From Azadirachta indica (lineage: Eukaryota; Streptophyta; Magnoliopsida; Sapindales; Meliaceae): a stretch of DNA of 64,000 nucleotides. The notes beneath the pieces are model-generated. The model was given only the letters and a program-made list of their open reading frames with translations. It was not told the origin of the DNA and did no database searches. Shown here one piece after another: positions 27,880 through 39,010 of this stretch; within the stretch, counting starts at the first letter, position 1; each line of letters begins with the position of its first letter. Where the stretch lies: assembly GCA_022749755.1 (NCBI GenBank), contig CM040453.1, positions 10,611,368 to 10,675,367 of the forward strand, given 5' to 3'. The translations under genes and the position numbers were made by a program.

Positions 27880-28631
27880 GGGTTAATGCCATCTAGGTCC
27901 TGAAGGTTTGGTTAATTAACCTAATTAGTCCCACTAGTTTCGAAAATGTCTATAAAATTCCTAATTTACTATAAAATAACAACTATACCCTTTGTTTAAT
28001 AGTAATATGCAAAAAATCATTTTAACTCTTAACAAAAATAAATATTAAAATAATAATAAGTACTATTTTATAACACATTAATAATTAAATATGTATTAAT
28101 ACATTATAAATAAAAATAATAATTATAAGAACTATATTGTAATATTTTTTTATTTATAAATTAATATTTATTTATGATTTTTATTTTTTATTTATTTTCT
28201 AAAATCAAATTAATGTTGAATTGTTAAAACTATATTATAGTACAATATTTATGATTATATATAATTGTAAGTATTGTATTGAGATATATTTTATTCATAG
28301 ATTAATATTTATTTATGGTTTATTTTATTTATTTTTTGTAATATTTAATTAATATTGATTTGTTAATATATTTACAATAAATAAATTTATTTTGTAGTTA
28401 TAATATAATAATAAATATTTAATTATTAATGTATTATAAAATAGTACTTATTATTATTTTAATATTTATTTTTGTTTAGAGTTAAAATATTTTTTTTTTA
28501 GTCAATTACTATTAGACAAAGGGTATAATTGTTATTTTTATAATAAATTGAGACTTTTATAAATATTTTTGAAACTATTAGGATTAATCAGGATAATTAG
28601 ACAAATTTTAAAATCTAGATGGCATTAACCC
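27880..28631. mobile_element. 752-bp Mutator-type MITE / foldback element
   Basis: Left end GGGTTAATGCCATCTAG; the right end is its inverted copy (CTAGATGGCATTAACCC). Flanks on both sides are the identical 9-bp TTAATTTTA (27871-27879 and 28632-28640), a target duplication of the length made by Mutator-like elements. The arms are inverted repeats over roughly 200 bp or more each, around an AT-rich centre, and there is no reading frame, so it is non-autonomous. The perfect target duplication suggests a fairly recent insertion between the two SPT16 genes. Confidence 0.9.
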
Positions 28632-28640
28632 TTAATTTTA

Positions 28641-30480
28641 TTGATATACCATTCACACTTTTTATTACTTTGTAGTAAATCATCATTAAACTATCTAATA
28701 CTTATAGGTACTCTTAATTTATTTCTATAATGCTTAGGTACTCAACTATCATATATATATATATATATATTACAGTTATTAAAAAATTTCTTTTTAAATT
28801 ATATATACATATTCATTTTATATATATATATTTATATCAATATATTCTAAATGGTTACATATAGTATTTTTTTGAAGTAAAAAGATTAAAACAATCTAAT
28901 TTATGACCAAAACCAGGCTTATTGAATATGTTCATGGTAGGATTGTAGACAGAAATCGGTCTGATTTTGCGAGAAAAAGTGATGTAATTGGGTTTAGAGA
29001 GGGAAGGGAGTTTAAAAGAGAGAGCACAGATAAGAAGAAGATGCACATGGAGGAGCAGGAGAAGGTAATGGTTATAGCTACTTGGTTTAAACCACCACCA
29101 TCTCCTCGAGAAGACGAAGAAAAATAAAAACCATGAGGTTTAATTTACAATTTTGTCTTTGATTTTAACACTTATAATTCCAATATAATAATAAGAATGA
29201 AAATGTTAAAATTTATCAAGCTGTGTTCTTATTTGTTGTTTCACCAAAATTCAAGGATGAAACTGTTATTACCACTTTATTATTCTAATCCATTAATGGA
29301 TCAATATAAGCCATATTTATTTCAATCTGTTCATCAACTTCTAATTTGGAATTACCTATTCTTATCTTCGTGTAAGTTGAAACTTAGTTTAAGTAAAACT
29401 CTCACTCTCAAATTTAAATAGCTTTCTAATTGTAATGAATTAAAATACTCTTATAAAATTTACTTATTTTAGTAATGTCCTTATAAAATTTATTTATTTT
29501 AGGTTATGTATATTATTTATAAGGATATGCTAATATTGAGATGATAAAAAAGATACATACATATTATTTAAAATTATTCAGATTTATATATTTAGATTTA
29601 GTACTACTTTCTTTAAAAAACTGTTTAGAATTATATCCTATTGGTAAAATATTTAGAATTTCTTTTTGTAATTCAAATAAAACTTCTATTAAGTTTTTTT
29701 CCTCTATTATTCATTCACTTACATTTAATTGCTTTTGTAAATTAGTCTACATTGTTTTAATTTTTTTTACTTAATTCTTCAATTAGCTGTCACGTTTCTT
29801 GGAATTTTAATATCGATTAATTGTATTAAATGTTGTCTTATTGAAAGAAAAATCTAGTAACTTTACTAGTAAAAATAAGAAAATCGACCATTTCGAATTT
29901 ATTATTTTTTTTGCACATCTAGGTAAAAGATTTACGACTGCCGCATCAAATTAGCAGAGTTCCGTAATTCTACCTGTTTAAAATTAATGTCTAAAATTGA
30001 AGTATTTTGAATTTGAAATTACAACAACCATTAAAATAATCTAATTTTAAAAATTAAATTAAGTTGATGCTAAAATCAAGATTAACACTTATTCCTCCGT
30101 AAAATTCAGTTCAAAAAGCATTATCGTGCTGAAAATCTATCTTGAGTTAGTTTGATATAAAAAAATTTTTATCAGTAAAATTTTTATAAATAAAATTTTT
30201 AATAAAATTTTACTAATTATTTAGCTATCATAAGCAATTTTTTTAAAAAAATTGAACACTTACTTTAATAAATTAATGCTATATTTAAAAAAAAAAATAT
30301 ATTTTAAAATAATTTTATTGTCAAAAAAACTTAAATTTTAAAGTTATTCCAATAAAACCAAAACAATTTCTTTTAATTTACAATGCCAACTAAACTATAG
30401 CTAAAAATTTGAAAAAGAAATTTAACATTTAAAAAAAATTCCATTGAAGTAATTAAAAAACCAAACTAACCGGAGGCTTA
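28641..30480. other. AT-rich intergenic DNA with dispersed repeat
   Basis: Includes an (AT)n microsatellite near 28757-28780 and a segment at 30140-30380 related to 20990-21200. A 74-codon frame at 28903-29127 is rich in charged residues but has no recognisable family; I do not call it a gene. Confidence 0.5.
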
Positions 30481-31515
30481 ACAACTTTCATAAAAAATCG
30501 GTAAACTTTGTGCAACAGAAAAGGAGGTGTAGTCAACTACTACTGTCCGTTGCTTGATTTCCAAGCAACTGCTACACAATAAGCACTGCTAGTAAAAGTT
30601 GCAAGAACAAAATCTAAATGATCTTAGACATGGTAAAAGATTATTATTCAATTAACGATATGCCACTTCATTCACTGAACTATTCATCGACAATTCATGG
30701 TAAGCACACACTAATGATTGAAGTAAAATTTTACAAAAGCTAGGGATAATTAAAGAAAGGCTGGACTAAAAATCAGTTACATGTAGGCAGGCATGCATGA
30801 ATAGATCATAGATCGGCCTCTTTTTAGATATACTTCCATGGAAACTAAAGCAGCGCTGTTCTAATGCTAAATGACACATACAGGTAAAGAAGGTGTGTTA
30901 CCTTTTATGGTATTCACCCCACATCGAAGAGAAGCTTAAACTGAAACATCTTCAGCACCAATCGCACTCGCTGCCCTTCAGCACCTAGCAATGGAGCCCT
31001 CTGTGTTCTCTAGCACTCTGGAATTTACAGGCAGCAAAATTCAGAATTGTTTACAAAAACATATTGACAAGGACAAGAGGTTACGACCCATGTATGATTC
31101 CTATGGATTACTTCGAGATCATGTAGGCTCAATGCAAGAACTCAAGAGCTCTCACTAGCAAATGAATCTTTCCTGCTCTTAAAACATGAAATTGACAACA
31201 AAATGAGGCAAATATGTTAATAGCTGAACCAAAGAAAGTAGAATCTGAAAACAAGAGAACCTTACTTCAGTAAAAATTAAAACTAATTTCAGGTGATGTA
31301 CAAGCAAAAATTATGTCTTTTAGGCAAAACAATGAATGCCCAAAACACAGAATACATTGGGATATAAAAGCCCAGTAAGAACTAAAAAGAAATGAAAATC
31401 CAAAGCTAAGTTAGAAAACTGCATTCTAAAGCAGCAGCTACAGGTAAAAACTTGTTCAATCGCGAAACTAATAGTAGCACAGAAATCAAAAGATTTAGTT
31501 CAATTATATCTATCT
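30481..31515 (-). other. 3' side of SPT16 copy B
   Basis: Higher-complexity sequence directly after the copy B stop, most likely its 3' untranslated region, extending perhaps several hundred bases. No other gene seen. Confidence 0.4.
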
Positions 31516-34500
31516 CTATCTCAACTTGGCCCGTTTAGGGAAACTGCTTCCACTAGGAGGGGCACGTGATTTCCCAAAAGCTTTCATCTTCCTTCTCTTC
31601 CTCTCCTCTTCGCTGTCTGAATCATGCCCTTTCTCCCTGTCTGCATTGCTGGCTTCCCTCTCCAACTCTTCCCATGTCTTCCCTTTCTCTTCCTCAGAGT
31701 CCTCCTCTGAATCTTCATCTTCTTCATCCTCAGACTCTACCAGTGACTCACTATCGGAAGCATCATCATCTGAGTCAGATTCCTCCTCCATATCTGATGG
31801 TTCATAACCCTGATCGGATTCTTCCGAGTTCTCGGACTCGGAATCACTTGCTTCTAAATTTAAGAATTCCCAGCCCCCATCATCTATAAAGCTCTGCGGA
31901 TCATCGGTGATTGTTTTCAATATCTGTCGCCAGTTAAGATTCAATCTACTCTCATAATATTTTATGTCAGTTGTGTCAAGCCATTCCTTGATGCTATCCA
32001 GGGATGTAGATGGGATGGAATCAATCCTCAGAACATCCTTCTTGAAGTCCTTAAAGACAATGGTCATGTCAAAATTCTTCTGTCCAAGTCCGACTCTCTC
32101 GAGGTTCACAATCTCAATCTCACTAAGAGTGACCACAAGGAAAGGAGTCTCTATTAGCTCCACCAGGCAACTTGAAGTTGGGACAATGAAAGCAGATGAT
32201 TTGTGTGGTACTCCATGGAAGCCAAGATCTCTCAAAGGCTGGTCAAATTCAAGGTCAAGCCCATTGAATTGGGGCTGCCCCCAAAGATCGTTCACCCGAT
32301 TCACAAAGCTCTGAAAATCCATGTTAATCTTGTTCTTCCTGTTTCTCTCCCTTTGTTCTTCTTCAATCTCATCAGGGTCATAGGCAGACCTCTTGGCACC
32401 ACCTAATGTTTGGACCACATCCATCACCTCAACATAGAATTGCACATCCTTAGTTTTCTTGTTCCCCACCATAATGTGATTGTGCAAATGGAAGTGGAGG
32501 AGAGTGATCATCTCCTTTTCTGCAGGCTGGAAAAATGCATGCTTTATGTTGCCAAACATAATGTCAACCCGCTCATCAGGTCTAGAAGTAGCATATCGAA
32601 ATCCATTGACATGTGCTTCAAGTGTACCGGGAATCTTCCTTCCACGGCCTCCGAAAACAGGTCGGATCCAAAGGTCATGCACCCTTATTGGCTTGAATCT
32701 GTTACCAGCAAGTTGGAGTTTCTCTTGTGTAACCAAGGTAGCCCTCTCAGCTCTCTCAGATTCCCTGGCCATAACTTGCCGACGAAGTGTTTTAATCACT
32801 CCTACCACTTCACTTATGTGTCTTGGATCTTTGGATCGGAAAGAGACCTCCTTCAGATATATAGCTCCTTGGTGTTTTAAGGAGTTTGTATCATGTGGAT
32901 TGAATGGGGTTCCAGGGACATTAAATATAATACGAATATAACAATTCCTATTTGTGTCTTGCTGGCTGGAAACCGTCCTTATGGTAGCTACGTGGAAAGG
33001 GACCATGCTTCCATAAATAGGCAAGAGCACTGCCTCATTCTTCTGGTCAATCTGAATCATCATATCTTTTGGAAGAGGAAGATCATTGACGTTCTTATAG
33101 GCAATCAAATCAGTTGTTGTTTTAGCAGCAGAACGATTTTCTCCTGCTCCACTTCCTCCACCAGCAAGTCTCCTAGCCGTTTCTTCATTTTTCTGACGGG
33201 CTAGTTCTGCCTGATGCTGTCTTCGAAGCTCCTCCTTTGAAATCTCTTGATTATCAGACCTGAGTGTAGTTTTAGATGGGAAAGCCTCTGCGCCGTTAGC
33301 CTCAGCTTTCACATTAGGCTTTTCTTCTTCTTCCTCATCCTCATTAAATGAGTAAGCTACATCTTTAACAGCTTTCGAGCTCTTAGAAGTCACCACCTCT
33401 GGATTTTTTTCACCAACAATAACTGTGTCAGCAAGTAGCAGAGAAAATGTCTTACTCTTTGGATTACTGGTCTGGTTCTGCAAGTTCTGCAAACCAATTG
33501 ACACATTAAAGATCATTTTTGGTTTTACCACTCTGTCATTCTTGGCATTCAGATTCAGGCCTGATTCACGGAACTCAAGGCCAACACCTGTACCAGCAGA
33601 TTTTGTTAGATTCGGAACCAATTCAGGTGCCTCCTTCTCTACCACAGAAAGAGCCGCCTGGTAAGCAGCACTAACCTTGCTCCCGGGCTTCAAAGCATTT
33701 ATAGCTGCTTCATGGGCTTTTAGAAGAACTTCATAGGCCCTGCTTTGCAAGGGAGTGGCATCAATTAAGAAAGACCTTGCAATATTTGAGCAGTAGCTGT
33801 TATAGCGTGCCCCAACTGCACAGATGATTACACTGCCAGAATCGTAGTACAGTAACTCATCGTTGCTTGCAGCACTAGGTCTGAGATCAAACTCTCCTCC
33901 ACTCTGAAATATAGGAGGGTAACAAATGTCCACATTCTCTGCTCTCAGCTTCACCCCAGCTTTAGTAGGTTCCAGTATCGCCTTCTCAGTCTCATCCATC
34001 AACGAAGAATGAGAGATTTTCTTTTCTTCATCAATGACATTCTCAAGCCTTGGAACCACAATTTTGTTCATCACATTATAAGTCAAGTAGCTAGCTTTCT
34101 TCACATTCATAATCTCCTCTTGGTCCTTGATAGCAAAAAGGTCAGATAATCCATTGGTTATGTCACTGAGCTGAAAATCTGTATTCTTCAATTTATCAGC
34201 CCAATTCTCCAAAAGATTCCCTTCAGGAGTCTCCCTTGCTATATTTCCAATAACTGGGCTGCCACTGCCATCCGCCTTGGACTGTGCACGGATTGCACTA
34301 AAGATCACATCCATCAGTTGCACACCATCATCAGCCTTTGCCTTAACATGTATTGAAACATCAACACCCACAGCATCCTTTGCCGATTTTTTTACAACTC
34401 CGAGCAGAGAAGCCTTCTTCTGGCTAGACAAGAAGTGAATCTGCTTCTTCATGAAAACCATTATAGTCTCTGGGAACTCATAACCAAGCAACCATATATT

Positions 34501-34716
34501 CAGGGCTGACGACTTCAAGTACCGCAGATCCTCTGAAGCTGGAGGTGTTGCTATTGCAAGTACATCAGCAGAACCCCATAGATCAGTTTTGTGTTCATTC
34601 CAGTGAGAATAAAGTGCCTTCAATCGTGTGCTAAAGTTCTCCAAATTAATAGAATAAGCATTTCCTGCTGCAGTTCCATTTGGCGGTTGGGCACTCCCGT
34701 TTCGATTATCAGCCAT
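31516..34716 (-). CDS. SPT16: FACT complex subunit SPT16 (copy B)
   Basis: Uninterrupted 1066-aa frame, start MADNRNGSAQPPNGTAAGN. It lines up with copy A along the whole length; long blocks are identical (for example FNVPGT, KELRRQ-type linker, LHNHIMVGNKKTKDVQFY, SSAFIVPTSSCLVELIETPF). The N-terminal 20 residues and parts of the acidic tail (DQGYEPSDMEEESDSDDD) differ. It ends KRAKLR like copy A. Both keep all recognised regions, so both may be functional histone chaperone subunits. The coding part is intronless here too; the leader upstream is long and probably contains an intron. The opposite orientation to copy A means an inverted, not simple tandem, arrangement. Arabidopsis also has a second SPT16-like locus near SPT16, recalled rather than tested. 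Confidence 0.97.
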   Translation of the reverse strand: MADNRNGSAQPPNGTAAGNAYSINLENFSTRLKALYSHWNEHKTDLWGSADVLAIATPPASEDLRYLKSSALNIWLLGYEFPETIMVFMKKQIHFLSSQKKASLLGVVKKSAKDAVGVDVSIHVKAKADDGVQLMDVIFSAIRAQSKADGSGSPVIGNIARETPEGNLLENWADKLKNTDFQLSDITNGLSDLFAIKDQEEIMNVKKASYLTYNVMNKIVVPRLENVIDEEKKISHSSLMDETEKAILEPTKAGVKLRAENVDICYPPIFQSGGEFDLRPSAASNDELLYYDSGSVIICAVGARYNSYCSNIARSFLIDATPLQSRAYEVLLKAHEAAINALKPGSKVSAAYQAALSVVEKEAPELVPNLTKSAGTGVGLEFRESGLNLNAKNDRVVKPKMIFNVSIGLQNLQNQTSNPKSKTFSLLLADTVIVGEKNPEVVTSKSSKAVKDVAYSFNEDEEEEEKPNVKAEANGAEAFPSKTTLRSDNQEISKEELRRQHQAELARQKNEETARRLAGGGSGAGENRSAAKTTTDLIAYKNVNDLPLPKDMMIQIDQKNEAVLLPIYGSMVPFHVATIRTVSSQQDTNRNCYIRIIFNVPGTPFNPHDTNSLKHQGAIYLKEVSFRSKDPRHISEVVGVIKTLRRQVMARESERAERATLVTQEKLQLAGNRFKPIRVHDLWIRPVFGGRGRKIPGTLEAHVNGFRYATSRPDERVDIMFGNIKHAFFQPAEKEMITLLHFHLHNHIMVGNKKTKDVQFYVEVMDVVQTLGGAKRSAYDPDEIEEEQRERNRKNKINMDFQSFVNRVNDLWGQPQFNGLDLEFDQPLRDLGFHGVPHKSSAFIVPTSSCLVELIETPFLVVTLSEIEIVNLERVGLGQKNFDMTIVFKDFKKDVLRIDSIPSTSLDSIKEWLDTTDIKYYESRLNLNWRQILKTITDDPQSFIDDGGWEFLNLEASDSESENSEESDQGYEPSDMEEESDSDDDASDSESLVESEDEEDEDSEEDSEEEKGKTWEELEREASNADREKGHDSDSEEERKRRKMKAFGKSRAPPSGSSFPKRAKLR

Positions 34717-35420
34717 TTGGTGAAACCCTACCGCCCTACCTCAGCTTCACAATTTGCAAAAGCTAGCGTTAATGTTTCTAATCAAGCAGAAAACTCAACA
34801 CAGAGACATTTCACAACAAGTCATATTCTTACTTAATCAAAGTCAAATATCCACAAAATTAGGGTTTCGAACTTCCAAAACTTCAAAACAGCCACCAAAA
34901 TCAACCAAATCTAAATCATACAAAAACTCACACTTACTCTCTAACTCTACACAAAGACATTTCCAGCATTTCAGATTCTTACTTAATCAAAGTAAAAATT
35001 CCATAAAATTAGGGTTTCGAACTTCAAAACACTTCCAAACAATCCACCAAAACTAACGAAATCAAAATCATACAAAAATACTCACGTTACTTAATCTTCT
35101 ACCCGATGCTTCCACTCCAAAACGCCAAACTTTTTACAGCAAATTAGCCTCTTATCTCGTCTACCGATGCTATTCCTAAACAGGAAGCTAGGGTTAGGGT
35201 TTTTATAATCAATGAAGACAAATCCAAGTCGAAATTAAGCAGAAAAAAATTGAAATGAAACACTTCAGAGATTGAATCTTCAAGTAGCTTAATTACCAGT
35301 AACAAAAATTTCAACAAAATGAACGTAAAAAAAAAAAAAATAAAACAAAAAAAATTTCAGAGAAATCGAAGAGAGGAAGGAAGAAGTGATTTAGAGAGCG
35401 AAATATGGTTTTTGATTTCG
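34717..35420 (-). promoter_or_regulatory. 5' leader / promoter of SPT16 copy B with telo-box motifs
   Basis: Immediately upstream of copy B. It contains several AGGGTTT (reverse AAACCCT) telo-box motifs: two in a 150-bp duplicated block (near 34861 and 35011) and a GGGTTAGGGTTT run near 35190. Telo-boxes are common in promoters and leaders of plant housekeeping and chromatin genes. The TSS and leader intron are not determined. Confidence 0.5.
34796..35095. repeat. 150-bp tandem duplication in the copy B leader
   Basis: ACTTAATCAAAG occurs at 34831 and 34981, and AAATTAGGGTTTCGAACTTC follows in both at the same spacing. ACAAAGACATTT / ACAGAGACATTT and ATCATACAAAAA also repeat 150 bp apart. 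Each copy brings one telo-box. Confidence 0.85.
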
Positions 35421-37080
35421 ACTATTCTAGAGCCTTATTTTTATACATTGGAAGATTAACAAATAAGTCTTGGTTTTCAAAGTATTTACAGTGAATGCCA
35501 CCAACACTTATTAGTTGAAATTTTAAACTGTTATTTTTTAGACAATAATGTACAGAAGTTGTACCTCCAGTAAGAAGGCTAAAGTTGCTGAATTATGAGA
35601 TTTACTAGGGTCTTTTCCGTACATTCCGCTATATTTCTCTTGGGGATAAAGCGGGCCTTTCATTGAGGGACTTATTTTGTGAGGGGGGAATTTAGTGGAG
35701 AGAAGGCGGTCGGATGTAAAACGGCGACGCTTTAGTGAATTTGGGTTGGCTTGAACGGTGTCGTTTCCGTTCCGTCAGTTATATTACCAAATATGATTAT
35801 TTAGAAATGGCGGGAGGGGGAGCGGGACCCTAAAGCCTGGCGGGAAGTCATGGCTCTTGTTTTTGTCCTTTTTTTTAAATTATAATTTACACACGTTTAT
35901 AATAAATTCAAAATAATTTTAAATTTAATATTAGGAATTACTTTTATCATATTCGTTATTGCCACCTACATTTATTATCAACTCCTTGGTTGAAAAAATA
36001 ATTCGATATTATGTATATCAAACTATAAATTAATTCATAAGTATTATATACCTTATATATTGTTATTCAAATTTAAAAATATTTAAATCTTTTAACTTAT
36101 TTTCTCAATATAACTTTATTTTTTATGGATTTTTGCATAATAATTTTCTAAGCAAGGGGTTAGGGAGCTTTAAGTAAGTACTAATTAGTTCAATTAATAA
36201 AATCTTTTAGGATAATATAAAATATTTAGAGTTTAAACTTCGCCCGTTATTAGTTAAAGGGAGATTTGATTTATCATTTTATATTTATGAAATAAATGGA
36301 TTTTTTTCCTAACTCTTTATTATTTAATCTCTGTCGCCTAAGTTGGTTCTTTTTTATTATATTAAAAAATTTTCTAGATTTAGGTCATATTATTTTTAGA
36401 TTTATTAATTTGAGTATCGAAATTTTTACATTTAAAAAATCTTACCCTGACACTATAAATTAACATCATCCAATACAACTACTACATACCAAAATGTGGG
36501 TAGAAATAAACTACCAAATATCTACATTTAAGGATCTAATTTGTCTTTAGTAGAAAAAGAGAAAAAAAAACAAAGAAAAAGGAATCTCAAATGAGAAGAA
36601 AATAAAGCATTTGGGTAAAGGAGAGAGAAGGAAGTAGTAGAACTACAAAGATTAATTTTCTCCCCATTGACTTTGTGGTTTATATACTGATTAACAATAT
36701 TTTTTCTAAAACCATATGAAGTAACAACATTACGGAACTTTAAATATTAGTGACTGGAGGCTTGTTTTAGTCTAAATATAAATTTCTTTAATTTGCCAAA
36801 GAATTGATTTATATTTCTTATTTAAGGTTCTCAAACGTTATTTATTTATTTATTTATTTACATCCATTTGGTATGGTTTTAAATCAAAATGAGCCCTTAA
36901 AAGTCATGGTAATCAATTTTGAACGAGTCTGATTTAAAAATTGGAGAAAATTTTTTGTGATGATCGATGCATGCCTTTTTTTCCATGAATCTTTTGGCAA
37001 TTGATGTAGGATTATATGATTCTACGTTAATGGACGTATTTCTTTTGGTCTTAAAACCTATTTGCAGCTTATAAGTAAAC
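35421..37080. other. Gene-free AT-rich region
   Basis: Nothing coding seen. Short GC-richer patch at 35640-35860 just beyond the SPT16 copy B upstream region; a (TTTA)n microsatellite near 36840-36860. Confidence 0.5.
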
Positions 37081-37089
37081 GCTCACATG

Positions 37090-39010
37090 ATAACTCAACA
37101 CTATTATGTGTTATTTAATATCTTAATTTATGTTGAGTTATTATCTACATCATCTTAATTATTTGTTATGGTATGCCAAAAAATGTATACAATTTAATAT
37201 TTAACTCAAGTTTATCTAGCTATTAGGCCTTTAACTTGATGGCAAAACCAAACTCACCCTTTCAAATTCTACCAGTTGCAGCTGGTGGGATTTTTCATAA
37301 TATGTGAGTTTCACTCTCAAAAAATTTTGGGTGAACCTTTCTCCTATAAAGGGCAGATTATTGGGTGATGAGTGTGCTATAACAATATTTATACAGTTGG
37401 TAGAATTTCTCACAATATGTGAGTTTAACTACCTAAAAATTTTTAGATAAACCTCCTTTTTATGAAAGGCAAATTACTAGGTGTTGGGAGGACAGATTAC
37501 TATATACCGGGTGTGCTACAACAATGTTTGTACAATTGGTGAGATTTCCTACAATATGTGAGTTTGACCCCCTAAAAAATTTTGGGTAAACCTCCTTTTT
37601 ATGGAAGGCAGATTACTGATTGTTATGTGTGTTGTAATAGTATTTGTGTCTTTCATTAGTAGAGTTCCATAAATAACAAAGTTATAATAACATATTAGAC
37701 ATTTTTTTATATTTGTACAAATAAAAATAAAGTTCATTTGCAGTAAATATGTTTTTCCCTCTTGATGAAATAATCAAATTACTCTCACAATATTTTTAAC
37801 TTTTATTTATTTTATTCTTTAATATTTTAATTTATGGTAATTTAATGTCTAAACGATCTTGATTATTTGTTATGGTTTACTTAAAATAGTATGTCATTTA
37901 ATATTTAACTTGAGTTTATATACCTTATATAAATGAATAACATTTGAGACACGTTAATATTTGTGTAAATAAAAATATTTTTTTTATTAATTTGTATTAA
38001 ATGGGTCCCTAACTCTTATTAAAATAATCAAACTACTCTTATCTAACTTTTAGATATCTTGGAGTAATTATTTTTATATCATCCTTTTAGATGAAATGAA
38101 TAATTACTTCACCTTATTGTAAAGGAAAACATGATTATAGTTGTTAATTTATCTTAAATTATTAAATACTTATAACCCACTTAGTGAAGCATGAGTTTAA
38201 CTTTATTCTACTTCGCTCGGAAGATTAACTTTTTAAAGATAAACTTCTAAACTTAATATAGACATACATATATATGATTCTAACTATTCAATTTCAACCT
38301 CTAAATATATAACTACTTCAAGATAATTAGAATGCATGTTTTTGATTTTGTAGTCCTTGGTCTCATGTGAATACCTCATGACTTATTTGGAAGCTTTCTA
38401 GTGTTGTTGGTAGCTTATGTATGCATTAAGCTACCATTAACGAAAAAACTTTAAATTGTGTATACTTTGTATTTGCTCTTTTTCTCAAATCATTTTGTGG
38501 ACATAGATTCTAATTGAAAACCTTAACAATGGATACTATATTAGGAGCATAATCTTTTGATATAAAACTTTTTAAAGCTTTTTTAATGTAGACTTTTTAA
38601 AACAATATAATGTTCATTGATATTTGTTTATGTGAATCTCTAACCAATGATATAGGAAACTTTACCTATATCCTTCATTTCAAAGTTTTGAGTAAGAAAA
38701 TATTATGGGTTGCTTAGAAAATCCAAGCTTTACCAATAATTTTGAATGTTTATCTATTTTGTTTTTAATATTTTTAAATAGTAATTCAATGCCTAAATCT
38801 TGATTATCTATTATGGTCTACTAAAACTACTATGTCATTTATTACTTAAATATGAGTTTATGTACCTAATACCAATTGTACAATTAATATTTAGGACACT
38901 TTTTATATTGGCATAAATAAAGAGATTGTCATATTTGTTTTAAATGAGTCCTTAACTCTTATTGAAATAATCAAGTTACTCACACAATATTGAATTTTGA
39001 CCATTATAAC
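37090..39010. repeat. Diverged repeat family, at least three units
   Basis: A segment with CTTRATTATTTGTTATGGT, then TTTAATATTTAACT..AGTTTAT, then ATAATCAAACTACTC recurs near 37150, 37857 and 38807, with further partial matches around 37770-37800 and 38010-38040. Inside, three sub-copies of an 'ATATGTGAGTTT...CCT...AAATTTT.GGTAAACC' unit lie at about 37301, 37416 and 37555. It is diverged; probably a decayed element or array of no known class. Confidence 0.6.

Noticed and set aside
28903..29127. 74-codon charged frame near the (AT)n tract
   Set aside because: Short, unrecognised, in repeat-rich DNA; likely chance.
31526..32314. Long Ser-rich frames on the plus strand opposite SPT16 copy B
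   Set aside because: They are the antisense of the acidic tail and flanking parts of SPT16; repeated GAN codons read as TCN (Ser) on the other strand.
35187..35203. Interstitial telomere repeat
   Set aside because: Only about two telomere-like units; better explained as telo-box promoter motifs.
37090..39010. CRISPR-like spaced repeats
   Set aside because: Plant nuclear DNA, diverged units with uneven spacing; not a CRISPR array.
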